Assembly: GCF_008641105.1 (NCBI RefSeq)
Contig: NZ_VTTI01000002.1
Coordinates: 303,141 to 367,140, forward strand
Source: Halopseudomonas salina
GTDB taxonomy: Bacteria; Pseudomonadota; Gammaproteobacteria; Pseudomonadales; Pseudomonadaceae
DNA: 64,000 bases
Direction of reading: 5' to 3'
Made by a program: the position numbers and the translations under genes. The notes beneath the pieces are model-generated. The model was not told where the DNA came from and did no database searches. It saw nothing but the letters and a program-made list of their open reading frames with translations. Numbering within the stretch: the first letter of the stretch is position 1; every line of letters starts with the position of its first letter. Below are positions 56,596 to 64,000 of the stretch, in pieces.

Positions 56596-56853
56596 GGATC
56601 ACCTCGGACGGGAAAAGAATGGACTTTGGCTGATTGACGATCTGATGACACCTTGCTTAATCCAGGCCGTCGATCTTAATGCAAACAGTGAAAGCTGCAA
56701 CTCAATCGCCCAGGCATGGAAATTTCCAGCAACCAGAAACTCCACAAGCCAATCCCACTCTAAAGTAGGGTAATAGTCGTAATACGGCATCTAAACAGCA
56801 TCTGCGCCCCAGCGATGTGGATGACTGAGAAACTGCAAAAGAGTGAGGACGAT

Positions 56854-57072
56854 ATGGAAGATCCAAAAACAGTTGTAAAAAAAGAGCCACGCAAGAGTCT
56901 GATCGTGCTTTTTGTCATGAGTATCATCAGCATAGTGCTCGGTGCCATCATCACATTTGCTTCAAGCGGCAATCAGAACGGTATGGGAGGCGGCGCCGGA
57001 TACGTCATGATCATCGGCGGCATCATCGCGATGGCTATTTACATTTACGGCCGCAAGACCGGTCGGCCCTGA
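56854..57072 (+). CDS. Small two-helix membrane protein
   Basis: A 72-residue protein with two transmembrane helices, SLIVLFVMSIISIVLGAIITFA and AGYVMIIGGIIAMAIYIYG, and a polar gap NQNGMGGG. The N-terminus is charged (MEDPKTVVKKEPRK). I chose the ATG at 56854, with GAGG five bases upstream; an ATG at 56815 would add 13 residues. No family recognised; could be an envelope-stress or DUF-type membrane peptide. Confidence 0.6.
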   Translation: MEDPKTVVKKEPRKSLIVLFVMSIISIVLGAIITFASSGNQNGMGGGAGYVMIIGGIIAMAIYIYGRKTGRP

Positions 57073-57147
57073 ACACGGGGGCCAGTATTGTCTTGCGACC
57101 CGCACTCGAAACTGCAACCAGCCACCGGCATGGCTAGCGTAAATGTA

Positions 57148-57165
57148 TGTAAAGATACCTTTACA
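57148..57165. promoter_or_regulatory. Dyad upstream of the Gln/Arg-rich lipoprotein
   Basis: TGTAAAG-ATAC-CTTTACA has perfect 7-base arms and lies 104 bases before the lipoprotein start. It is a candidate transcription-factor site; the factor is unknown. Confidence 0.4.
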
Positions 57166-57269
57166 ATGCAGTTTTTATGTTCATTTTACTGTCTGATGAG
57201 TAATCCCCGCGCTGCAGGATGCACCCGACGCTGGTATGTATGCGGTCTGCCCAAGGCGAGACAATTCAA

Positions 57270-57890
57270 ATGAACATACTTCGTAGTATCGCCCTTGTGG
57301 GCATTTCAAGCCTGTTGCTTGGTGGCTGTGCCAACAACCCCTATGCCAGCCCGAACGACTCCCTGCACCCGCAACATGCTCAGGTATACCCCGCGCAGCC
57401 ACGGGTGATAGTCGTGCAGCCAAACCGGCAAGCCTATGGCCAATCGTCGCGCATCTACAGCCAGCAGGGTCAAGTGCAGCAATACGACTACTACCCTGGC
57501 ACACAGCGTCAGCAGCCGAGGCACTCTCAGCAGTGGTCGCAGCAATATCAACACCCCAGGCACGGCCAGCAGCCCCGACATGACAGGTACGACAGGCACG
57601 ACAAGTACAACCAGCACCGTGATCGCAACAAGTACGACCAACACAATGATCGCTGGTCGCAGCACCAGCGCCCCGATCAACGGCGTAATGACCAGTACCA
57701 ACGCCCGGATTATCGCGCTCAACAGGAGCGGTACAAGGAGCAGCGTAACCGGGAGCGTGAGAATTGGGAGCGTAACCGCGACCGCATGCTCGACAATTCC
57801 AGGCAACAGCAGCATCAAAGGGATCCGCGGAACGATCAGCACCGTAACTACGGTAGCGGTATTCGCCAGCAACGGGCAGAGCGCTATTAA
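57270..57890 (+). CDS. Gln/Arg/His/Tyr-rich low-complexity lipoprotein
   Basis: About 206 residues from the ATG at 57270 (MNILRSIALVGISSLLLGGC), a lipoprotein signal with lipobox LGGC. The mature part is low-complexity: poly-Gln, Arg, His, Tyr and Asp tracts such as QQYDYYPGTQRQQPRHSQQWSQQYQHP, repeats of HDRYDRHDKYNQHRDRNKYDQHND, and an Arg-rich RNRERENWERNRDR tail. The residues after the cysteine (ANNP) suit the outer membrane. It resembles no defined family but looks like intrinsically disordered envelope proteins. An upstream ATG at 57219 is less likely because it hides the signal. Confidence 0.7.
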   Translation: MNILRSIALVGISSLLLGGCANNPYASPNDSLHPQHAQVYPAQPRVIVVQPNRQAYGQSSRIYSQQGQVQQYDYYPGTQRQQPRHSQQWSQQYQHPRHGQQPRHDRYDRHDKYNQHRDRNKYDQHNDRWSQHQRPDQRRNDQYQRPDYRAQQERYKEQRNRERENWERNRDRMLDNSRQQQHQRDPRNDQHRNYGSGIRQQRAERY

Positions 57891-57914
57891 TCAGCCGCGC
57901 AACTTTCCTGAGCG

Positions 57915-57942
57915 CAAAAAAAGAGGGCGCGATGCGCCCTCT
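57915..57942 (-). terminator. Rho-independent terminator of the MFS gene
   Basis: AGAGGGCGC-GAT-GCGCCCTCT stem (57922-57942) with a run of A on its left, i.e. a T run for the minus-strand transcript. Lies 11 bases past the MFS stop; it also follows the lipoprotein gene on the other strand. Confidence 0.9.
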
Positions 57943-57952
57943 GGTTAGCCAC

Positions 57953-59419
57953 TTATGGAGTGACCGGTTTTACATCCTGTCTGTCCACCATATCCTTGCC
58001 CAGTCGGGTCCAGGTCAGCAGGAAGCACAGACCGCTGGCAGCATACAGGCAGGCCATTATGACCATGGAGGTTTGCAGGCTTTGCGCGTAGACCTGGCCA
58101 CAAACGTCCTGCAGGTTCTGGTCGAGCTGACCTAGCACGGCGGGGTGACACTGATTGCGCGCCAGTTCGCCAGCCGCGACCCCGAGCTCTGCGACGCCGG
58201 AGTTGAAGAAGATGTCGGAGACGGCACCAATGAACAGCGGGCCGAAGCCATAGCCAAGCAGGTTGACGAGAAGCAGCATCACTGCCGTGGCCATGGCGCG
58301 CACGCGCATGCTGACCACACCTTGGCCGATCGTGTACTGAGCGGCCAGGTAGCCGTACTTCACAAAGCCGCCGATGACCAGGCCGATTGCAGCGTAGAGC
58401 AGGTTGTCAGTGGTGAAGGCGAAAATGTAGAAAGGAACCGACAGTGTCAGGCCCATCGCCGGTACCCAGGCGATGGCGCCCGGGTGCTTCTTGTAGATCC
58501 TGGTCGCTAGCCAACCGGTGGCGAAGGTGCCTACCGCCGCGGACAGGGCTACCGGGGTGTTGATCCATATCGCCGCCTGACCAGCAGTGATCTCGTAGGT
58601 GCGAACCAGAAAGAGCGACTGGAACGAAGAGATACCGTAACCGCAGAACGCGGCAATGGTGGCGCCGGCGGTCATCAGCCAGAAAGCAGGCTTGCCCATC
58701 AGCTCGTGGATAGCCTCGCCCAGGCTTGCGCGCTCTTTCTGCTCGGCTTGCGCCGGATCGGTGTAGCCGCGTGGCGGCTCCTTGACCGTCAATTTGAAAA
58801 CAAGGGCGACCAGCAAGCCCGGCAAACCGACGACGAAAAAGGCGGTGCGCCAGTCGAACATGTCGGTAACCCAGCCGCCAATCAGGTTGGCGAACATGGT
58901 GCCAAGTGTTACGCCCATGGCGTAGAAGCCCAGCGCCTGGGATCGTTCACGCGGGATAAAATAGTCAGCGATCAGGGAGTTGGCTGGCGGCGTGCAGCCC
59001 GCCTCGCCGATACCCACGCCGACGCGACACATCAGCAGGATCCAGAACGCGCCGATGGTTACCGAGCCGATGGTGACTTCCGTCGCCAGGCCGCAGAGCG
59101 CCGTCATCAGCGACCACAAGGCCACGCAGACGGTCATGATCCACACACGATTGGCGACGTCAGCAAAGCGCGCTAGCGGAATGCCCACGGCGGTATAGAG
59201 CAAGGCGAAACCGAAGCCAGTGAGAAGGCCAAACTGAGTGTCGGTAATCCCGAGGTCCGGCACCAGATCGGGGCCTACAACCGCTAGCAGGGCGCGGTCG
59301 ACGAAATTCAAGATATAGATAAGTGTCAGCGCAAAAAGCACATAATTGCGGTACGACTTGGAGCCGTAGCCGACCAAGTGGCCTTGGGCTCCCCCTACTC
59401 CGGCAGTGGTGCCTCTCAT
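57953..59419 (-). CDS. MFS transporter
   Basis: A 488-residue inner-membrane carrier with about 12 helices. N-half motifs: YILNFVDRALLAVVGPDLVPDLGITDTQFGLLTGFGFALLYTAVGIPLARFADVANR, where GIPLARFADVANR is the MFS cytoplasmic motif A. GEAGCTPPANSLIADYFIPRERSQALGFYAMGVTLG is a spinster/organic-anion type signature. Substrate unknown (related carriers handle aromatic acids, sphingolipids or siderophores). It ends in a clear terminator. Upstream 500 bases (59420-59915) hold its promoter. Confidence 0.9.
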   Translation of the reverse strand: MRGTTAGVGGAQGHLVGYGSKSYRNYVLFALTLIYILNFVDRALLAVVGPDLVPDLGITDTQFGLLTGFGFALLYTAVGIPLARFADVANRVWIMTVCVALWSLMTALCGLATEVTIGSVTIGAFWILLMCRVGVGIGEAGCTPPANSLIADYFIPRERSQALGFYAMGVTLGTMFANLIGGWVTDMFDWRTAFFVVGLPGLLVALVFKLTVKEPPRGYTDPAQAEQKERASLGEAIHELMGKPAFWLMTAGATIAAFCGYGISSFQSLFLVRTYEITAGQAAIWINTPVALSAAVGTFATGWLATRIYKKHPGAIAWVPAMGLTLSVPFYIFAFTTDNLLYAAIGLVIGGFVKYGYLAAQYTIGQGVVSMRVRAMATAVMLLLVNLLGYGFGPLFIGAVSDIFFNSGVAELGVAAGELARNQCHPAVLGQLDQNLQDVCGQVYAQSLQTSMVIMACLYAASGLCFLLTWTRLGKDMVDRQDVKPVTP

Positions 59420-59915
59420 GGATAATTCCTTTCTAAGTACGTTGTTATTAGTAGACGCGGACTGTAATCGCGCGCCGATATTACTCGCCCACCAAGCTCG
59501 CTAGTGTATCCACATAACGGGGCCGTTGCCGCACAGAATTTTTGAGTCTGACTCACGGGTCATATTTCCCCAATGCGTGACAAAACAGCGCAGCGGCCGA
59601 GCTGTCTGGCCCGCGAGCTAGACAGCTATCCTGAAGACCTGACGCCTATCCATGAAGGAAATGGCAATGTATCAATGCGGAGTGATACTGAAATTCAGTC
59701 AAAGACCCTATGCAGACAATTCATGCGTCATCAATGTTCAATCTGCCCCCCGATTTTGCCCACCGATTTCGTTATTCCAGGAAAAACAGTAATGAGCCCA
59801 AACCGGTCACCCTTTTGGGTGTTGGTTTTTCAAAGACCACGCTTATAGACTGCCGCAATTACACGTAGCCAGAGTGCTACTCGGCGCAATCAGCCCATTA
59901 TTTCGAGCACCGACC
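59420..59915. other. Gene-poor stretch between the MFS gene and the helical membrane protein
   Basis: Nearly 500 bases with no supportable gene. The frame 59573-59848 (91 codons on the plus strand) has no recognisable domain, no good ribosome-binding site and atypical composition. A weak hairpin CACCC-TTTT-GGGTG (59808-59821) followed by TTGGTTTTT resembles a terminator. Promoters for both divergent flanking genes must lie here. Confidence 0.5.
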
Positions 59916-60476
59916 ATGACCCCGACAGACACTTCTTTCAACAAGCGCCTGATACTCTCTTTGCTGATTTTAGCTGTCTGCATAATAGGCATCAGCCTGA
60001 TCTGGCTGAACGTCGCGCGTCCAAGCAGCTCGGTGGCAGATTCTGTTAGTCAGGAGCACCATGACCCCCGCTTGCAAATCGACAAGCTCCTTGACCTCGC
60101 CAATCGGAATCGGGAGCTCGCCCGGGCTGCGGTGCAATACAATCCGAGCAACTCGGAAGCGCAATTTATTACCGAACCCTTTTCATCCCTTCGTCCGCAG
60201 CTCGAGCGCAACCTGCAGGAGCTGAATGAGATTACAACCGCCTATTCAGCTTCTGCCGTGACCGACCAAGAGCGGCTATTGCTCAACACTGTCGTCACTG
60301 ACCTGCAGGCTTTAACCGAGAAAGGGCTAAAACCTGTGTTCGAGGCGGCTGAAAGCAACCGTTTCGAGGACGCCATACATTTGTATTACCGCGAACTGGA
60401 ACCCGCTTTTTCGCAGTATCGCAAAAGTATCGATTTACTCAAACGGCTGCATCCTGAAGCAGTGGTACAAGGGTAA
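59916..60476 (+). CDS. Single-pass membrane protein with a periplasmic helical domain
   Basis: About 186 residues from the ATG at 59916 (MTPTDTSFNKR). One transmembrane helix (LILSLLILAVCIIGISLIWLNVA) is followed by a helical, charged domain of about 140 residues. It resembles the four-helix-bundle ligand domain of chemoreceptors in layout (RPQLERNLQELNEITTAYSASAVTDQERLLLNTVVTDLQALTEKGLK). It has no HAMP, kinase or methyl-accepting part, so it is either a truncated receptor or a stand-alone sensor or adaptor. No paralogue or partner is adjacent. Confidence 0.65.
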   Translation: MTPTDTSFNKRLILSLLILAVCIIGISLIWLNVARPSSSVADSVSQEHHDPRLQIDKLLDLANRNRELARAAVQYNPSNSEAQFITEPFSSLRPQLERNLQELNEITTAYSASAVTDQERLLLNTVVTDLQALTEKGLKPVFEAAESNRFEDAIHLYYRELEPAFSQYRKSIDLLKRLHPEAVVQG

Positions 60477-60507
60477 AGGCCCGATAAAATACGGTTTTCT
60501 GTATGGC

Positions 60508-61764
60508 TTAATGAATACCCATACAGTTGGCGTAATAGCTAGTCGTAGCCGGCCAGTCAGAGAAAATGCCGATCACACCCACCTCCCGAGCCAGAACGTC
60601 AATCACGTTCATCACATCACCGTCATTATTGATGGCGTCGGTCACACTCTGGTAGTACCAGCCGCCACCCTCCTCCAGCGGACCACTGCGCTCTACGGTC
60701 CAGGCGATCATGTCCAGGCCGGCGGCACGGGCGTTCCGGGCGTACTCTGAAGGCACCATCTCCTGCTGGTCATTGAGGGTAAGCAGCTTCCAGATGGCCG
60801 GGGCGATGATTCTCACACCCTGGGCCTTGAGACTCTCCATATAGGCCAGCGAGGAGGTTTCCGGGGTAATGGCCTCCTGGTCCAGAAACACTGCCTGGCG
60901 GCCGAACTCAGGCGTCTCGTTCACCCAGAACAGCACGTCGTCCAGCAGAAACGACTGCGGCCACACGTCCCGTGGCGTGACGTCGGCATCGATATAGTCC
61001 TGAATCATCTGGCGAGCATAATCCTGCTGCGTGTAATCGCCCTCGTAGGGCATGTCGACCACCGGCGTCTTCAGCTCCGGTGTCATCTTCACCCCCAACG
61101 TCTTGAACAGTTCGATACTTTCCCGGTGGCTCAACAGCCTGCCCCGGCTGGCGTAAAGATCGGTACGCCAGTTGGCGGTGCCACCCACGTACTCCTCGGG
61201 CGTGGTCGCCATGGCATTGGAGGCGTCCATCTTGCCTTCCAGCGATTTGAACTCCTCCAGAGTGATGTCACTGGTACGGCACTCAGCCTTGGCAGGCAGG
61301 CCGGATGCTGGATCCGCGGGTACAAAGGGCTGGGTGCACTTGGCGTTCAATTCGGGGATGGTGACAATATTGGTAGTGGTATGCAGGTCATTCTGGGCAT
61401 GGCGGCAGACCAGCTCGCGGTCGGCGGTAAACGCCACGTCGCATTCCACAATGCCAGCACCCATCCGAGCAGCTGCCACATAGGACTCCATGGTGTGCTC
61501 CGGAAACTGCAGCGGCGCCCCCCTGTGCCCGATGGAAAAATCCGAACGATTCAGGCCCTTCCCCTCACAGCGCTCGAGCCTTTCCTTGAGGGGGCCTTCA
61601 TCCATGTCGTCCACCAGCCAGGCCGGACGTGGGCCCAGCTGAACACCAGCGTGCCGCTGACTCAGGTCGTTGACACTATCCCGATCCCGGATATGAGTGG
61701 CACAACCCGGTAATACACATAAGCCCGCCAACAGAATCGCTACACCTGATCTGCATGCTGTCAT
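60508..61764 (-). CDS. Glycerophosphodiester phosphodiesterase, lipoprotein
   Basis: A 418-residue envelope GDPD. The lipoprotein signal is [21 protein letters not shown] with lipobox LPGC. The active-site motif [50 protein letters not shown] holds the two catalytic His, the Glu and the metal ligands. It would release glycerol-3-phosphate from deacylated phospholipids. The start ATG has AGGAGG five bases upstream, an excellent site. Its stop overlaps a CTGTATGG/CCATACAG inverted repeat (60499-60526). The dedicated permease GlpT/UgpB is not next to it. Confidence 0.92.
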   Translation of the reverse strand: MTACRSGVAILLAGLCVLPGCATHIRDRDSVNDLSQRHAGVQLGPRPAWLVDDMDEGPLKERLERCEGKGLNRSDFSIGHRGAPLQFPEHTMESYVAAARMGAGIVECDVAFTADRELVCRHAQNDLHTTTNIVTIPELNAKCTQPFVPADPASGLPAKAECRTSDITLEEFKSLEGKMDASNAMATTPEEYVGGTANWRTDLYASRGRLLSHRESIELFKTLGVKMTPELKTPVVDMPYEGDYTQQDYARQMIQDYIDADVTPRDVWPQSFLLDDVLFWVNETPEFGRQAVFLDQEAITPETSSLAYMESLKAQGVRIIAPAIWKLLTLNDQQEMVPSEYARNARAAGLDMIAWTVERSGPLEEGGGWYYQSVTDAINNDGDVMNVIDVLAREVGVIGIFSDWPATTSYYANCMGIH

Positions 61765-62097
61765 GGTTTCCTCCTGGCAAGGCCCAAGTGGGAAATATCC
61801 TCAGTATCTACAAACCACATGACATGGGAGTGATCATTCCACGCAACTGTCTTCGTCAGGCCATCAAGCCATCCCTTATGGCCCATAAATCGTCTTATCA
61901 ACACATATAAAAGGCGCCATAAGCGCCAAGATACATTGCGTTTATTCCGCGGTGCATCTTTTTCTGCGTCCGGCCCGTAATGGCTTATGTCCGAGACAGT
62001 TGCGAACAGCGAGACGGTTTGCCGCTCTGGTGAAGCAGGGCCTGATCCGCCCTCTCCAGCGGACAGCATCAAACAAAAACAAAATCAGGAGAAGCAA
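61765..62097. other. Intergenic region between GDPD and the galactose-oxidase-like gene
   Basis: 333 bases upstream of two divergent genes. It contains both ribosome-binding sites (AGGAGG for GDPD; AGGAGAAGC before 62098) and a hairpin GGCGC-CATAA-GCGCC at 61913-61927. The minus-strand frame 61761-62072 (103 codons) has no domain and occupies promoter space, so I do not count it as a gene. Confidence 0.5.
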
Positions 62098-64000
62098 ATG
62101 TCCCATCTATCGAGACGGTTAGTAACCGCAACAGGTTCATTGCTGGTACTTGCAGCCCTACCTGCAGCAGTCAGTGCCGGCCTGCTTGGCGGCCTTCTGG
62201 GCACATCCAGTGATTCCACCAACAGCACGTCCACCACACCGGCAGCATCAAGCGCCAAGGGTAGCTTCAGCCTCCCCTTTGCCGAGCCGACCATCATTGT
62301 GGATGGACAGGTCATCGAAACGGATGAAAAGTGTATTACACGCAATGATGGTATGGATGAATGCAAACCGGCTGCCGGCACCATGGCACTGCTCAAGGAC
62401 GGACGGTTGTTGTATCTCAATGCCCTGGAAGGCACCGAGAACGTCGAGCTTTCAATCGTGGCCGAGTTTGGCGAAGTGTCAGTCAATGACCAGACCCGCG
62501 TCCTGTCGCTCGACGATAACGATACCCCCTCCTGGCTCAAGCCCTCTCCGCTGGATGCCGGAGCCAACCCGGATGGAAACGACAGCACCACCCTGCTAAA
62601 CGGCACCTTTCTTGACGGTCTGATAGATACCGCTGACAACACCAGCGACAACGATGGTGCTCTGTTCTGCTCCGACGTGATCGGACTGGCAAACGGCAAC
62701 GTCATGGCGGTCGGCGGCACCGACTACTATTCAGAGCCAGGCATTGACGGCCTGCCCCTGGGCGCGGCAGAGCTAGAGGGCATAAAAAACTCGCGCATTT
62801 TTGATCCTGAAACCAACACCTGGACTCAAAGCGGTGACATGCACTTCGGTCGCTGGTACCCCTCACTGGTGACACTGGGCAATGGCAACGTGTTCGTTGC
62901 CAGCGGCGTAACCAAGCTGCTCAAACCGGTCTACCCGGAAGATCCGATCAACAGCGGGCGCAACGTCGTTCAAACCGAAACGTACAATCCGTGTACCCGG
63001 ACCTGGACGCTGAACCCGACAACCGCAGACCGATCGTTTCCGCTGTATCCACGGATGCACCTGCTACCCAACGGCCACGTGTTCTACAACGCCGGCGGCC
63101 AGGCCTTCAATCCCTTTGGTCAAGGCTACGACCAGGCGCTGTGGAATATCACCGCCAGCTATAACCCCGCCACGCAGCGCTGGACGGACATTGGCTATGC
63201 CGGACTGCCGCTTCGGCTGGACGAGGTCGGCCTGGGCCAGCTCGGCAGCACCTTGAACATCAGCAACCTGTCCCTTTCGCAGGCAACCTCCTTCCTCGGC
63301 GATGTGCTCTCCGCCCCCGAGACGCTCATAGAAAACGGTCTGGATCTCGGCGTGTCTGACGAAAGCTTGCAGATGGCTATTGCCGGAGGCATGCGTGGGT
63401 CAACCTCGTCCACCATGCTGCCGCTCAAGCCCAATGCCAACGGGGAATACACCGACATCGAACTGCTCACCGCGGGAGGGGTGCCCAGTTATGGTGTTTT
63501 GACCAACCCGGGCGGTTATCTGCCCACTGCCCAGAGTCGTATCGATCGCATCAGCACCAATGGTGATCAGATCGACTATGAGTCCCGTCTCACAGGCCCT
63601 CTGAATCAGCCACGCTGGTACGGCACCAATGTGCTAATGCCTGACGGCAGCGTTACCGTATTCAGCGGCGGCGACCGGGACGGTGTAGTAGGCCCAGGGC
63701 TGGAGGGTCCTATCCGTACCGCAGAGCGCTTCGACCCAGAAACCGGTACATGGACAGAGATGGCCACTGGTCACCGGGCCCGCACCTATCACAACACAGC
63801 CGTGCTCATGGAAGACGGTCGTGTAATGGTTGCCGGTCACTCGCCGATCAACACCGCCTACCTGACCTTTGTGGACCTGCAGGGCCTGGGACTGGCCCCC
63901 TATGACGGCCGTGATCCGAGCTTCGAGATCTACACGCCGCCCTACGCAATGCGCAGTGACCGCCCGCAGATTCAACGTGCGCCGAGCAGTCTGACCATCG
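62098..64000 (+). CDS. Secreted galactose-oxidase-like protein (copper-radical oxidase family), cut by the right edge
   Basis: 634 codons visible. A Sec-type signal (LVTATGSLLVLAALPAAVSAG) opens the protein. The body is a Kelch-type beta-propeller in the galactose oxidase/GlxA layout: a strand with FCSDVIGLANGNVMAVGG (Cys191) pairs with GRWYPSLVTLGNGNVFVASG (Tyr254), the spacing of the Cys-Tyr cross-link. ARTYHNTAVLMEDGRVMVAGH places Tyr564-His565 as the axial copper ligands. The DUF1929 C-terminal domain (EIYTPPYAMRSDRPQIQRAPSS) has just begun; the last copper His would lie outside the window. It may use copper to oxidise aldehydes or sugars. Confidence 0.85.
   Translation, partial: MSHLSRRLVTATGSLLVLAALPAAVSAGLLGGLLGTSSDSTNSTSTTPAASSAKGSFSLPFAEPTIIVDGQVIETDEKCITRNDGMDECKPAAGTMALLKDGRLLYLNALEGTENVELSIVAEFGEVSVNDQTRVLSLDDNDTPSWLKPSPLDAGANPDGNDSTTLLNGTFLDGLIDTADNTSDNDGALFCSDVIGLANGNVMAVGGTDYYSEPGIDGLPLGAAELEGIKNSRIFDPETNTWTQSGDMHFGRWYPSLVTLGNGNVFVASGVTKLLKPVYPEDPINSGRNVVQTETYNPCTRTWTLNPTTADRSFPLYPRMHLLPNGHVFYNAGGQAFNPFGQGYDQALWNITASYNPATQRWTDIGYAGLPLRLDEVGLGQLGSTLNISNLSLSQATSFLGDVLSAPETLIENGLDLGVSDESLQMAIAGGMRGSTSSTMLPLKPNANGEYTDIELLTAGGVPSYGVLTNPGGYLPTAQSRIDRISTNGDQIDYESRLTGPLNQPRWYGTNVLMPDGSVTVFSGGDRDGVVGPGLEGPIRTAERFDPETGTWTEMATGHRARTYHNTAVLMEDGRVMVAGHSPINTAYLTFVDLQGLGLAPYDGRDPSFEIYTPPYAMRSDRPQIQRAPSSLTI

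Noticed and set aside
59573..59848. Plus-strand 91-codon frame between MFS and the helical protein
   Set aside because: Cys and Arg-rich composition without a domain, and no good ribosome-binding site.
61761..62072. Minus-strand 103-codon frame upstream of the galactose-oxidase-like gene
   Set aside because: It overlaps the start of GDPD and both promoters; no domain or ribosome-binding site seen.

Overview
The window is chromosomal DNA from a gammaproteobacterium of the Pseudomonas group. The block cysG-serS-crcB-rarA-lolA-ftsK followed by aat-bpt-infA, a MerR-led leucine (liu) operon, miaE, acnB, rimO, rarD and umuDC are all typical of Pseudomonadaceae. The roughly 60% GC content, several acyl-CoA and ketone catabolic genes, and the absence of trxB between ftsK and aat suggest a marine or hydrocarbon-associated lineage such as Halopseudomonas. 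That genus-level guess is inference. No rRNA, tRNA, CRISPR array or complete insertion sequence was seen.

Layout. 1-5.1 kb: left-truncated Na+/solute symporter, an SDR oxidoreductase, corA, and a 7TM diguanylate cyclase. 5.2-14.9 kb: housekeeping block (siroheme synthesis, serS, fluoride exporter, rarA, lolA, ftsK on the minus strand; the N-end-rule transferases aat and bpt, then infA, on the plus strand). 15-24.7 kb: acyl-CoA catabolism, with an acyl-CoA dehydrogenase divergent from a LysR regulator, then liuR-liuABCDE for leucine/isovalerate degradation. liuR is preceded by a perfect 18-bp palindrome. Two intergenic gaps of this operon carry a 7-bp-periodic inverted repeat that recurs at 29 kb. 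24.8-32.8 kb: MocR-type regulator, solute-binding protein, miaE, a universal stress gene with a consensus Anr/FNR box, a DUF1289 protein, and acnB behind a long structured leader. 33-38 kb: substrate-binding/PAS/GGDEF/EAL protein, rimO, DUF2059 lipoprotein. 38-42 kb: TetR regulator divergent from a Baeyer-Villiger-type monooxygenase, an SDR and an alpha/beta hydrolase. 42-48.3 kb: rarD, hybrid histidine kinase, and a copper-resistance pair cueR-copA with a 19-bp-spacer MerR-type promoter.

48.3-57 kb is the most accessory part. It holds an acidic secreted peptide, a RES/Xre toxin-antitoxin pair with a perfect 20-bp palindrome upstream, an HD-GYP phosphodiesterase, a methyltransferase, SOS-controlled umuDC, and a GAF-GGDEF cyclase translationally coupled to an unrecognised 141-residue protein. 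A truncated paralogue of the C-terminal part of that protein lies just upstream of the HD-GYP gene, so both c-di-GMP genes are linked to the same unknown family. 57-64 kb: a Gln/Arg-rich lipoprotein, an MFS transporter, a single-TM helical protein, a glycerophosphodiester phosphodiesterase, and the first 634 codons of a secreted galactose-oxidase-like (copper-radical oxidase) protein that runs off the right edge.

Themes: at least four c-di-GMP enzymes (three GGDEF, one HD-GYP, one EAL domain), dedicated catabolism of branched-chain acyl-CoA and ketones, and copper handling alongside a probable copper enzyme.
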